Shown: positions 1 to 7,443 of the stretch, piece after piece
Position numbering within the stretch: position 1 is the stretch's first letter
Layout: each line of letters starts with the position of its first letter
NCBI GenBank assembly: GCA_003009755.1
Contig: PXUB01000020.1
Span: 1-41,538 of the forward strand
Reading direction: 5' to 3'
Origin: Thermoplasmatales archaeon SW_10_69_26
GTDB taxonomy: Archaea > Thermoplasmatota > SW-10-69-26
DNA: 41,538 nucleotides
Notes under the pieces: generated by a model
Told to the model about the DNA's origin: nothing
Seen by the model: only the letters and a program-made list of their open reading frames with translations
Database searches by the model: none
Position numbers and translations under genes: made by a program

Positions 1-66
1 GCGGATCCTCGCGAGAGTCCGGATCTTCGATCCGGGCGAACCTTCGTCTCGGCTCCGCGCTTTCAC
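1..66 (-). CDS. Partial small ORF running off the left edge, start shared with the ORF at 13461-13595
   Basis: A GTG at 64-66 (minus strand) opens a frame with no stop before the window edge (22 codons, beginning VKARSRDEG). A TTAAG box at 84-88 lies about 20-25 bases upstream, so a leaderless transcript is plausible. The first codons and the promoter are nearly identical to those of the small ORF at 13461-13595, after which the two sequences diverge. No known family is recognised. It may be a real small gene or part of a repeat that carries a promoter. Confidence 0.3.
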   Translation of the reverse strand, partial: MKARSRDEGSPGSKIRTLARIR

Positions 67-115
67 CGCCTGAGGGCGGCGAGAGCTTAACCCAAGCATA
101 GCCGGCAGTCTAGCC
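41..115 (-). repeat. 75-bp duplicated promoter/start sequence, copy 1
   Basis: Nearly identical to 13570-13645, with a few substitutions and one single-base indel. Read on the minus strand it starts at the last codons and TAG stop of the CorC-type gene, contains a TTAAG promoter-like box, a small hairpin around the ACCGC/GCGGT arms, and a GTG start followed by VKxRSRDEG codons. Sequence on both sides of the shared block differs between the copies. Confidence 0.7.
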
Positions 116-1456
116 GTCGTCGGCGTCCTCGTCCGCGTCGGTGTCCGCCTCGGTGGGGATCTCGGTCGCGATGACCTCGCGCACCTGGCGCTCGGTGCGG
201 TCCATGACGGTGAACCGCCAGCCGCCGATCTCGACGGACTCGCCGCGGGCGGGGACCCGGCCCTCGACCTTGACGATGAGGCCGCCGACCGTGGCCACGT
301 CGGGGTCCTCGCTGGTGAGGCCGATCAAGTGCTCGACGTCGTGCAGGGGAGCATCGCCGCGCAACAGGACCCGATCGCCCGGCAGGCGGACGTAGTCGGC
401 CGGCTCCTCGTCGAAGGTGTCCTCGATCTCGCCGACGAGCTCCTCGAGCAGGTCCTCTGTCGTCACGATGCCCTCCATGCCGCCGTGCTCGTCGGCGACG
501 ATCGCCATCTTCTGGTTGGCGTCGAGCAGGCTCACCAGCGCTTGGTCGAGCGTCGCCGTCTCCGGGACGACGACGGGGGGGTGAGCCAGCGATCGGAGGA
601 GATCGGGGTCCTCGTCCTCGGCCAGGAAGGCGATGTCCTTGAGGTGGACGACGCCGACGACGTCGTCGATGTCGCCGTCGACGACCGGGAAGCGGGCATG
701 CCCGCTGGCCCGGGCACGGTCGAGGTTCTCGGGCAGCGGGTCCCCGAGGTCGAGGGCGACGACCTGGGTGCGGTGAGTCATGATCTGTCGAACGGTGAGG
801 CGTCGCAGGAAGAACACGTTGGAGAGGACGTCCCGTGCCAGGGAGGAGGACATCTGGCTCTCACCGAGACGTGTGACGATGTGCTCGATCTCCGCCTCGC
901 TGTGCAGCGACGTCGTGGCCGCTTCGGGATCGACGCCCAGTGCCCGCAACAGCAGCAGGGCCGATCCGTTGAACAGCTTCATCGCCGGCCACGACAGGTA
1001 GTAGAAGACCTGCATCGGGCGGGCGACGTGCCGTGTCGTGCCGACCGTGTGCCGGATGGCCAGGCTCTTGGGTGCCAGCTCGCCGACGACGACGTGCAGG
1101 AACGTGATGATGCTGAACGCGATCACGAATGCGGTCGAGTGCAGCACCGTCGGGTTCGTGATGCCGCCGGCGGCCAGCACGGGCTCGATCAGGCTGGCGA
1201 TCGCCGGTTCGCCGACCCATCCCAGGCCCAGGCTGGCCGCGGTGATGCCGAGCTGCGTGACGCCGAGATAGGCGTCGAGGTTGTCGAGGATCGACTGGGC
1301 CACGTTCGCCCGAGGGTCGCCCCGACGATGGAGGGCCTCCACCTGGGTGGGACGGATCTTGACGATCGCGAACTCGGCCGCGACGAAGAACCCGTTGAGG
1401 AAGACCAGGAAGGCGGCCAGAGCCAGGTAGAGGGCGTCGATGCCGCTCAGGACCAC
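110..1456 (-). CDS. CNNM/CorC-HlyC family membrane protein with CBS domains
   Basis: 448 residues. The N-terminal DUF21/CNNM membrane domain has hydrophobic segments near residues 7-30, 64-97, 106-128 and 150-175, with the conserved acidic GELAPK motif in the third. A CBS pair follows (about 220-345), beginning LTVRQIM and including DEHGGMEGIVTTEDLLEELVG, then a C-terminal CorC_HlyC domain (about 360-430) and an acidic tail. The family is linked to Mg2+/Co2+ export or homeostasis; older 'hemolysin' labels are not evidence of haemolysis. The start is GTG at 1456, the only one that keeps the first membrane helix intact. It is monocistronic, and its stop codon lies inside the 75-bp duplicated sequence. 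Family assignment is firm; the transported ion is inference. Confidence 0.93.
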   Translation of the reverse strand: MVLSGIDALYLALAAFLVFLNGFFVAAEFAIVKIRPTQVEALHRRGDPRANVAQSILDNLDAYLGVTQLGITAASLGLGWVGEPAIASLIEPVLAAGGITNPTVLHSTAFVIAFSIITFLHVVVGELAPKSLAIRHTVGTTRHVARPMQVFYYLSWPAMKLFNGSALLLLRALGVDPEAATTSLHSEAEIEHIVTRLGESQMSSSLARDVLSNVFFLRRLTVRQIMTHRTQVVALDLGDPLPENLDRARASGHARFPVVDGDIDDVVGVVHLKDIAFLAEDEDPDLLRSLAHPPVVVPETATLDQALVSLLDANQKMAIVADEHGGMEGIVTTEDLLEELVGEIEDTFDEEPADYVRLPGDRVLLRGDAPLHDVEHLIGLTSEDPDVATVGGLIVKVEGRVPARGESVEIGGWRFTVMDRTERQVREVIATEIPTEADTDADEDADDG

Positions 1457-1523
1457 GCGCCCATGTCAGGTCAGAACCCTGTGAAGTGCCTTCCCCTGGT
1501 TACGCGTGATCCGGGCGCGGGCC

Positions 1524-1886
1524 TCACGCATCGGGGTCGTCGGCCTCGTCGATCGCCTCGGCCATGTCGGCCGCGGCGCGGTAGGCCTCGGCGGCTTGAT
1601 CGAGCGCGCTGGCGGCCTCGCGCAGCTCGTCGGCGCCGCGCTCGTCGCCGGCGATCGGGTGGTCGAGGGACATGTCGGCGTTCTTCACGCTCTCGGCCTT
1701 GCGCTGGGCGGTCTCGACGAGCGTGCGCGCCTCGTCGACGCCCTGGGCCCGCACCGCGCCGGCCATCCCGCCGACGAGCGAGTACGCCATGCGGGCGCTG
1801 AGACCGGCCTGCACGATCGCGTCGACGACGGCTCGGTCCTGCTGGGTCTCCTCGATCCCGGAGCTGGGCTGTTCGGGGGAGGGCAT
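1524..1886 (-). CDS. Small Ala/Glu-rich helical protein of unknown function
   Basis: 120 residues, predicted almost entirely helical, with no signal peptide, no cysteine and an acidic C-terminus (ending EADDPDA). I do not recognise a family. The ATG at 1884-1886 is chosen because an AACGCTTATC promoter-like box (1912-1921 on the complement) lies about 29 bases upstream, which fits a leaderless archaeal transcript. A longer reading extending to 2225 would run through a low-complexity purine/pyrimidine tract and lacks protein-like sequence. It lies 67 bp upstream of the CorC-type gene on the same strand, with no evident link. Confidence 0.65.
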   Translation of the reverse strand: MPSPEQPSSGIEETQQDRAVVDAIVQAGLSARMAYSLVGGMAGAVRAQGVDEARTLVETAQRKAESVKNADMSLDHPIAGDERGADELREAASALDQAAEAYRAAADMAEAIDEADDPDA

Positions 1887-2307
1887 CGAGGCGGGCACGC
1901 GGCACGGGGCTGATAAGCGTTCATGCGGCGACGGACAGCGAACGTGCATCCATCGTTGGCAAGGCTCACAGAGGCGCAGAGGAGGCGAGGCAGGGAGGCA
2001 GAGGCAACATGAGGGTGGAGAGCCGACGGACCGACGATCGCGAAGCCGCTCTCGCCCACGGAGACGCCCGGCGCGATGGCGCCGCCCTCGAAGCGGACCG
2101 CGTCGTCGCTCGACGCCGACGACAGGGAGCGTTGAGTGCTCAGCTCTGCGTCGACGTCGAGTCGGACGTTCTCTCGCCTCTTCCCCCTCGGCTTCATCGA
2201 CGGCGGGGTGCGGGTTAAGGATCACAGAACAGGCGGGCCAGGGAGAAGGAAAGGGGAAGACTCCGCAACGGGGATCCGCTGCGGAGCCGGGGGACCGATG
2301 GCACCGG
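1887..2307. other. Intergenic region with no confident gene
   Basis: About 420 bp. It holds the promoter of the small helical gene (1912-1921) and a purine-rich stretch of short direct repeats of the cagagg/gaggc type (about 1960-2005). A minus-strand ATG at 2195-2197 has a TTAA box about 20 bases upstream but runs without a stop into the next gene in the wrong frame, so I do not call it. Confidence 0.5.
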
Positions 2308-3144
2308 TCAGCCGCGCCGCACGCGCAGCGCCCCGACAGCGCCCACGCTACCGAGGGCCGCCATCGCGACCAGCGCCGGGTTCCCGAAGAACGGGATCGC
2401 CGTCACCTCGACGGTGTGACAGTCCTCGGCCTCGCCGGCCCCGTTGGCCGCCGTGACCTCGTAGGTGTACGTGGTCTCGGCCTCCGTCTCGGTGTCCGTG
2501 TAGCTGGTATCGTTGACCTCGGCGACGTGGGTCATCTCGCCATCCGCCTGAGCACGGTAGACGTGGTACGCGCTCGCGTTGGCGGAGGCCTCCCAGTCGA
2601 GGCGGATGTTCTCGTTCTGCTGGGCTTGCGCCTTGAGGTTCTCCGGGCAGGCCGGCGGCTGGTCCTCGGCGGGCTCTTCGTGGTCGTCAGGGCATTCCGC
2701 GTAGTCGAAGGTGTGGGATTCGGTCTCGTGGGCGCGGGTCTCGCCGGCGGTGGACTGGATCCTCCACTGCCCCGAATCGTGCAGCGTGATCGGGCCGACC
2801 TCGAAGTCCCAGCCGCCGGATGCGTTCTCGGTACCGGTCCAGTTCGCGACCTCGTGCGTGTGGGCTGTCGGTCCACCCAGCTGGTGGTGGGCAACGATCG
2901 TCCCGTTCGGGTGGCTCATGTTGTACCCTCGGATCCAGAACTCGCATCCGAGTTGGCCCTGCTCGAAGGCTCCATCGGCCGTCTCGGGCTCGCCATCTCG
3001 GCTATCGTGGAACGTGAGCGTCCCGTGCTCGTCCGTCTCAGTGTGCGCGGCCGCTCCGCCAGCCATGGCTCCGAACGCCATCAGCGCCACGAGGGCGAAA
3101 CCGATGCCCCGACGCAGTTCGTTGTTGATTCGATCGAACATCAT
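2308..3144 (-). CDS. Secreted, C-terminally anchored protein with a fibronectin type III domain
   Basis: 278 residues from ATG at 3142-3144. An N-terminal hydrophobic segment (about 11-33) followed by AAAHTET looks like a signal peptide. The middle part is beta-rich, with several N-x-S/T sites and a few cysteines. Residues about 175-258 form a fibronectin type III-like domain (LDWEASANASAYHVYRAQ is typical). The tail is PFFGN, a hydrophobic helix and RVRRG, resembling a tripartite archaeal sorting or anchor signal. The start has an AGGTGG ribosome-binding site 3-8 bases upstream, and a TTATC box lies at 3179-3186. Adhesive or surface-layer-associated roles are possible but unproven. Confidence 0.8.
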   Translation of the reverse strand: MMFDRINNELRRGIGFALVALMAFGAMAGGAAAHTETDEHGTLTFHDSRDGEPETADGAFEQGQLGCEFWIRGYNMSHPNGTIVAHHQLGGPTAHTHEVANWTGTENASGGWDFEVGPITLHDSGQWRIQSTAGETRAHETESHTFDYAECPDDHEEPAEDQPPACPENLKAQAQQNENIRLDWEASANASAYHVYRAQADGEMTHVAEVNDTSYTDTETEAETTYTYEVTAANGAGEAEDCHTVEVTAIPFFGNPALVAMAALGSVGAVGALRVRRG

Positions 3145-3178
3145 CGCCACCTGCGTCACCCCGTCCCCGGACAGGTGA

Positions 3179-3186
3179 GATAAGGG
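3179..3186 (-). promoter_or_regulatory. TATA-like promoter of the fibronectin-domain gene
   Basis: CCCTTATC on the minus strand about 38 bases before the ATG at 3144. With initiation about 25 bases downstream, this gives a short leader containing the AGGTGG ribosome-binding site. Confidence 0.5.
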
Positions 3187-3419
3187 TGCTGAGGGACAGA
3201 GATGATGCCCCTCAGGTCTGTCCACGACCTCGGGGTAACCCCTGGGCATATCTCGGAGAGGCAGACATCGTCGCGGGCGAACACGTTGGGACGCCCGCGT
3301 GAGGGTGACCTCTCACGAAGTCGTGCTGGCCGGGGTCTGAACCGCTGGGGTGGACGAGTGGGTCGAACCTCTCGACCCTTGGGCGCCCGTGCCAGAACTT
3401 TTGATTCTATGGCGCCGTG

Positions 3420-3683
3420 TACATCCTTTTGTGCGTCCCATCGCCAGTACTGCTCCTCGACCCCCTCGGGCTCCTTGATCCCGGTCTCCACCAGCGGCTT
3501 CGAGACGTTGGCGATCTTCTCCTCGTCCCGAGCGTCGACGGGGGCGAAATCGACCTCGACGTTGATGCCGAGGACGTCGTGGTACAGCTCGGGCGCGAAC
3601 TGGCGCACGCGGCGCTGGTAGGGTTGGATCCTCTCGGCGAGCAGCATCTTGCGCTGGACCTGGCTGGTGGCGCAGTTGCTGTC
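3420..3683 (-). pseudogene. Decayed gene fragment, possibly the C-terminal part of a phage portal-like protein
   Basis: The minus-strand frame reads like protein for about 85 codons (QVQRKMLLAERIQPYQRR, then a helix-rich stretch and KPLVETGIKEPEG). At about 3436 it enters lower-GC sequence with different codon use and runs without a stop into the promoter of the next gene. There is no convincing start upstream. The pattern (long helix around ERIQPYQ, then an acidic beta segment, then 'LVETGI.EPE') recalls C-terminal parts of tailed-virus portal proteins. That comparison is weak pattern memory. A small unknown gene truncated at its 3' end is the alternative. Confidence 0.35.
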
Positions 3684-3723
3684 GTCGGGGTGGTCGGCCG
3701 TGCCTGCGTGACGAACCGCCGCT

Positions 3724-4035
3724 TCAGGCCCGTACGCCCTCCTCCTCGATGATGCTCGGCAGCAGGCCATCCTGGCCCGCCTCGTACTCCTCGGGGGTGT
3801 AGCAGACGACGTCGAGGGGCACAACGCCGAGGGCCTGACGCACGAGGCGGCGGACGAGACGCTGCCGCTGGGGGAACCGCATCTCTTGGAAGTCGGGCGA
3901 GACGACCGCGACGTCCCAGTCGCTGTCCTCGTCGTGCGTCCCGCGGACGCGGGATCCGAACACGATCACGTCCTGGAGGTCGAGCTCCGTCGCTAGTTCC
4001 GCTTGGATCCGTTCGACAGCGTCTTCCGGGTCCAG
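3724..4035 (-). CDS. MNT-type minimal nucleotidyltransferase (antitoxin of the HEPN-MNT pair)
   Basis: 103 residues if translation starts at CTG 4033-4035. The core motif is GSRVRGTHDEDSDWDVAVVS (GS...D-x-D), followed by a third acidic position in VPLDVVCY, as in minimal nucleotidyltransferases that modify HEPN toxins. The first standard start (GTG 3967-3969) would remove the N-terminal helix AVERIQAELATELDLQDV that family members have. The upstream CTG sits 3 bases after a full AGGAGGTGAT ribosome-binding site, so I prefer it. The gene overlaps the end of the HEPN gene by 43 bases, indicating co-translation. Domain assignment is firm; the start codon is inference. Confidence 0.85.
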   Translation of the reverse strand: MDPEDAVERIQAELATELDLQDVIVFGSRVRGTHDEDSDWDVAVVSPDFQEMRFPQRQRLVRRLVRQALGVVPLDVVCYTPEEYEAGQDGLLPSIIEEEGVRA

Positions 4036-4457
4036 GTGATCACCTCCTCGGCGGCGGCGACCAGCGGGTCGACGTCTTCGGCCGTCAGCTCCAAGTCCGT
4101 CGCGTCGGGATATCGGCTTCGGACGTAGTAGGGGGTGACGGTGTCGGCGGCGTCAAGGATCCCCTGGGGGGCCTCCAGCGTCTCGGCGAGCACGAAGCAG
4201 TCGTGGGTCCGGACGAGGTCCTCGCCTCGGTCCACCAGCCCCGCCTTCAACGCCTTCTCGACCGCCTGCTGGAGCAGGAAGGCGGCGTGCTCGAAGCGCC
4301 CCTCGCGGGCGAGCAGCTGCCCGACCTCCAGGTCGTCCTGGGCTTGGTCGAGCCACTCCTCGGCTCCGGTGGAGCTCACGGGCCCGAAGGCGGCCGGACC
4401 GCCCAAGAAGCCTTCGATGGGTCGCGACCGGAACAACGGACTCCCTTCAGCCATCAT
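3993..4457 (-). CDS. HEPN-domain protein (toxin of the HEPN-MNT pair)
   Basis: 154 residues. The HEPN domain spans about 33-145: EEWLDQAQDDLEVGQLL, AAFLLQQAVEKALKA, the RTHDCF region, then TPYYVRSRYPD, which is typical of the COG2250-like HEPN group. Related HEPN proteins are RNases held in check by a partner nucleotidyltransferase. The start is ATG 4455-4457 with GGAGG 5 bases upstream; a second ATG follows immediately. The first 30 residues are not conserved-looking, so the true start could be further in. The order HEPN then MNT with overlapping ends is the usual arrangement of this toxin-antitoxin type. Confidence 0.87.
   Translation of the reverse strand: MMAEGSPLFRSRPIEGFLGGPAAFGPVSSTGAEEWLDQAQDDLEVGQLLAREGRFEHAAFLLQQAVEKALKAGLVDRGEDLVRTHDCFVLAETLEAPQGILDAADTVTPYYVRSRYPDATDLELTAEDVDPLVAAAEEVITWTRKTLSNGSKRN
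4039..4048 (-). promoter_or_regulatory. Full-length Shine-Dalgarno inside the HEPN gene that decides the MNT start
   Basis: AGGAGGTGAT on the minus strand matches the whole 3' end of archaeal 16S rRNA (ATCACCTCCT). It ends 3 bases before an in-frame CTG (4033-4035) of the MNT frame. It lies within HEPN codons for EEVIT. Confidence 0.6.
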
Positions 4458-4537
4458 GTTCCCCTCCGCCGACCGCTCCCTCATCCTCCTCTTCCCCTTC
4501 GGCCTCCTCGAGCCTCCCGTCTTCCCCTTCCTCCCCC

Positions 4538-4574
4538 GCCCTCTGCTGCCCTCTGCTGCCCTCTGCTGCCCTCT
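4538..4574. repeat. 10-bp tandem repeat, about 3.7 units
   Basis: The unit ctctgctgcc is repeated head to tail at 4541-4570 with partial units on both sides. It sits in a pyrimidine-rich 167-bp gap between the ZIP gene end and the HEPN start. No gene is visible in this gap. Confidence 0.8.
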
Positions 4575-4624
4575 ACTTCCCTGCTCCTCTGCGTGTTCGC
4601 TTTGACGACGGAGCCCCCTTCCCC

Positions 4625-5428
4625 TCACCCCAACGCCACGTCGAGCACCATCATGATCGTGAAACCGAGCATGGTGGCGATCGTGACGGTGTCCTCGTAC
4701 CCGTGGCGGTGGGCCTCGGGGACGACCTCCTCGACGACGACGTAGATCATGGCGCCGGCCCCGAACGCGAGCGCGTAGGGCAACAACGGGTCGACGATGG
4801 ACACCAGCAGGGCGCCGGTGACGCCGGCGACGACCTCGACGATGCCGGAGAACTGGCCCAGGCCGAAGCTCTTGGCGCGGGACAGCCCCAGCCGGCGGAA
4901 GGGGACGCTGACGGCCATGCCCTCGGGCATGTTCTGGATGCCGATGCCGATGGCGAGCGCGGTCGCGGCCGCGATCGCTTGCGGGTCCCCGCCGGCGGCG
5001 CCGAAGGCGACCCCGACGGCCAGGCCCTCCGGGATGTTGTGCAGGGTCATCGCCGCCCACAGCAGCGTGGTGCGCTCCCAGGTCGTCTGCAGGCCCTCGG
5101 CCAGCTGGCGAGGTTGGCCCAGGTGCAGGTGCGGGACGACCTTGTCGAGGCCCCAGACGAAGGCACCGCCGAGCAGGAAGCCGATCGCGGGCGGCACCCA
5201 GACGGGCAGCGCGCTGTCGAGGGCGTGCTCGAGGGCGGGCGCCAGCAGCGAGAAGTAGCTGGCGGCGACCATGACGCCGGCGGCGAAGCCCAGCGCTCCG
5301 TCGAGCAGGCGCGGGGAGAACTCGCGCTTGAGGAAGACGGTCGCCGCGCCGGCGGCCGTCAGCGCCCAAGTGAGCGTGGTGCCCATGAGGGCGAGCAGGA
5401 CCGGGTGAGCGTCGGGGAGCCAGGCCAA
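4625..5428 (-). CDS. ZIP-family divalent metal transporter (GufA-like)
   Basis: About 267 residues, with roughly eight hydrophobic helices. The metal-site helix motifs are TLHNIPEGLAVG and IQNMPEGMAVS, the signature of GufA-type ZIP proteins, which import Zn2+ and other divalent metals. A His-containing loop (KVVPHLHLGQP) lies between helices 3 and 4. The start is uncertain: TTG at 5426-5428 keeps the complete first helix (HPVLLALMGTTLTW), ATG at 5384-5386 would cut it, and ATG at 5504-5506 would add an Arg/Pro-rich extension and collide with the divergent gene. I chose the TTG. Confidence 0.88.
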   Translation of the reverse strand: MAWLPDAHPVLLALMGTTLTWALTAAGAATVFLKREFSPRLLDGALGFAAGVMVAASYFSLLAPALEHALDSALPVWVPPAIGFLLGGAFVWGLDKVVPHLHLGQPRQLAEGLQTTWERTTLLWAAMTLHNIPEGLAVGVAFGAAGGDPQAIAAATALAIGIGIQNMPEGMAVSVPFRRLGLSRAKSFGLGQFSGIVEVVAGVTGALLVSIVDPLLPYALAFGAGAMIYVVVEEVVPEAHRHGYEDTVTIATMLGFTIMMVLDVALG

Positions 5429-5531
5429 GCATGCCGGGCAACCCGACCGCCTGGCATGAAGATGTGGGCGGGCCGGCGAGGGTCGCTGGCGGCCCGCAAC
5501 GTTCATGCCTCGAGCGTGGGTCCCCGACGCG

Positions 5532-6215
5532 ATGGACACGGCCAACGATCCCCGGCTGAGGGTCGTCGAGCAGGCGCTGGTGGACGTCGAGGAGCGGATC
5601 CGCCACGGTCACATCAAGGCGCAATACGACCGCGATGGCGCCCAGGCGGCGATCGAGGCGGGGTCCTCGGCGCTGCAGGAGCTGAAATACACCTACGCCG
5701 ACCCCGACCAGCTGGTGTCGATGGAGGCCTTCGACCGGCTGGAGACCAGCGCCGACGAGCTGGAGGCAGCGATGGGCGGGGACAGCTTCCACGAGGAGAT
5801 CGAGGAGGACGCGTTGGCCGTCGCCCGGCTGCGCTGGACGATCGACCAGATCCGGTCGCTGGCCGACCGGCTGTCCCTGGACAGCGACGAGCTGGAGACC
5901 GCCGTCGAGGTCCGCCCGGGCCGCGTGATCAGCGTGCGCGAGCACCCCGACGGCGACATCTGGATGACGCGCGTGGCGGCCGGGCGCTCGCTGCCCGTCG
6001 TGACCAACGATGGATCCGTCGACGACGACGATCAGGTCGGCGTGGCGCTGCTGCCGCCGACGGAGATCCACGGCGCCGTGAGCGAGGGCATGTTCCTCGG
6101 CGACGCCGACGGCGTCCTGACGGGCGTCGAGGAGGGGGCCGAGGGTCGGCCCGACGTGCCCGCGGGGGCCTACGCGGAGACGCGGAACACGCTCGACGGG
6201 TTCCTGCAGGATTAG
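5532..6215 (+). CDS. tRNA-binding OB-fold protein (Arc1p/EMAP II/Trbp111-like) with N-terminal helical domain
   Basis: 227 residues. About 1-125 is acidic and helical. The C-terminal OB fold starts RVISVREHPDGDIWMTRV and ends with GAVSEGMFLGD, the classic pattern of the tRNA-binding domain found in PheRS beta, bacterial MetRS and Trbp111. It is a stand-alone domain here, so it may deliver tRNA to a synthetase or act as a tRNA chaperone; the partner is unknown. The start is ATG 5532; an ATG at 5505 would add nine residues. Its stop codon overlaps that of the convergent gene at 6212-6214. Confidence 0.82.
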   Translation: MDTANDPRLRVVEQALVDVEERIRHGHIKAQYDRDGAQAAIEAGSSALQELKYTYADPDQLVSMEAFDRLETSADELEAAMGGDSFHEEIEEDALAVARLRWTIDQIRSLADRLSLDSDELETAVEVRPGRVISVREHPDGDIWMTRVAAGRSLPVVTNDGSVDDDDQVGVALLPPTEIHGAVSEGMFLGDADGVLTGVEEGAEGRPDVPAGAYAETRNTLDGFLQD

Positions 6216-7246
6216 GAGGCGTCCACGAACCCGGACGCGACCAGGTCCTGGGGTCCGAGGCTGGCGTAGTTGCTCACGAAGAACGTCGTGTCGCCGCTCG
6301 CGCCGGGCACGGCCACGATGGCTTCGTTCGGCGAGGCGCCGGAGACGATACCCACCCCGGTGCCGGTCCGAAGGTGGCCGGGCCACTGGGCGCCCCATTG
6401 ACCGACGAACGTGGCCGGGATCGGCCCGAAGCAGCCCTCGCAGTACCCGTCGGTCGGGTCGACGTGGAGGTTGTAGAACCCGTTCTGGCCGGGCCCGATG
6501 GCGCCGAACACCTGCTCGTCGCCGGTGACGGGGACGGTCACCTCGCCGCAGCCTTGCCCGCAGACCAGCCCGTAGCCGGTGTAGGCGTTGCCGAGCGCGG
6601 TGTGCGTGCCCGCGGCGCGCATGTCGTCGATCCAGTGGGCGAAGCCGGCGTCGGTCACCTCGCCGGAGCCGACGGTGACGTCACCGCTGAGCGTGACGTC
6701 CAGGTTGGCGCTGATGCTGTCGGCGCCGGGCACGGTGATGTACAGGTGGTAGGTGCCGGCGTGGCGGAAGCTCTGGTGCCCCGGATCGTAGGACACGGTG
6801 ACGCCGCTGAAGCTGTCGTGGTCGTGGCCGGTCTCCAGGGCCACGTCGAGGCCGGGCCCGGTGTCGACGCGCAGGTCACCGTTGCCGTCCGGGTCGGCCG
6901 CCACCGCGGCGTCCTCCATCGTCCAGGCAGCCATCTCCGTGAAGCAGGGATCGTCGCCGCCGCCGGGGCAGGCGTTCCCCTGGCTGTCGTGGACGAGGCC
7001 GCCGGTGAGGGAGACGCGTTGGGTCCCGTCGGGGAGGTCGGCTTCGGCGGTGAGCGAGCTGGGCTGTTTGGTGTCGAACTTGCTGGGCGTCGTGATCTCG
7101 AACACGACGGTGTCACCGGGCCCGCCGAGCGTGCGCTCGACCGTGCGCGTGCTGTTGTCGGCGGCCGCTGGCGGACCCAGCGCCGGCACGGTCGCGGTCA
7201 CGAGAGCCAACGCCACAGCGATCGCCGTCCATCGAGAGCCTCGCAC
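6212..7246 (-). CDS. Secreted protein of unknown function, Cys-containing and beta-rich
   Basis: 344 residues. The N-terminus [18 protein letters not shown] with cleavage near AAADN is a clear signal peptide. The mature part is Gly/Asp-rich and beta-predicted, with cysteine pairs in [20 protein letters not shown] and GYCEGCFG that could form disulfides. No C-terminal anchor is seen, so it may be released. The start is GTG 7244-7246 because GGAGG lies 6 bases upstream; a longer GTG at 7268 lacks a ribosome-binding site and would extend the signal peptide with charged residues. No family is recognised. Confidence 0.75.
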   Translation of the reverse strand: MRGSRWTAIAVALALVTATVPALGPPAAADNSTRTVERTLGGPGDTVVFEITTPSKFDTKQPSSLTAEADLPDGTQRVSLTGGLVHDSQGNACPGGGDDPCFTEMAAWTMEDAAVAADPDGNGDLRVDTGPGLDVALETGHDHDSFSGVTVSYDPGHQSFRHAGTYHLYITVPGADSISANLDVTLSGDVTVGSGEVTDAGFAHWIDDMRAAGTHTALGNAYTGYGLVCGQGCGEVTVPVTGDEQVFGAIGPGQNGFYNLHVDPTDGYCEGCFGPIPATFVGQWGAQWPGHLRTGTGVGIVSGASPNEAIVAVPGASGDTTFFVSNYASLGPQDLVASGFVDAS

Positions 7247-7372
7247 GGGGAACCTCCGATCGCGAATCACGCCCCGGCGGCATAAGGGTGGCGGGGCGCC
7301 AGCCTCGGGGTTGGTCGGATCGCGGGCACCGAGCCCGGCGACGCCGTCAGCCCGCCCTCGGGCCCCAGCGTT

Positions 7373-7379
7373 CTTATAG
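7373..7379 (+). promoter_or_regulatory. TATA box of tuf
   Basis: CTTATAG about 65 bases before the EF-1alpha ATG. Initiation about 25 bases downstream would leave a leader of roughly 40 bases that carries GGAGGAG (7431-7437) ahead of the start. Here a leadered transcript with a ribosome-binding site is expected. Confidence 0.65.
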
Positions 7380-7443
7380 GGGATGGTCTATCCCAGGATA
7401 CCACCCCGAAACCGGGGACCCAGACACGCTGGAGGAGAACCCC

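Noticed and set aside
1999-2197. A leaderless minus-strand gene starting ATG 2195-2197 (KPRGKRRENVRLDVDAEL...)
   Set aside because: It has a TTAA box but its frame passes through a purine/pyrimidine repeat and on into the next gene without a stop.
4036-4047. The palindrome AGGTGATCACCT as an operator
   Set aside because: It lies deep inside the HEPN coding sequence and is better explained by the ribosome-binding site of the MNT gene.
4538-4574. The 10-bp tandem repeat as a regulatory array
   Set aside because: Fewer than four units in a pyrimidine-rich gap; simple slippage is sufficient.
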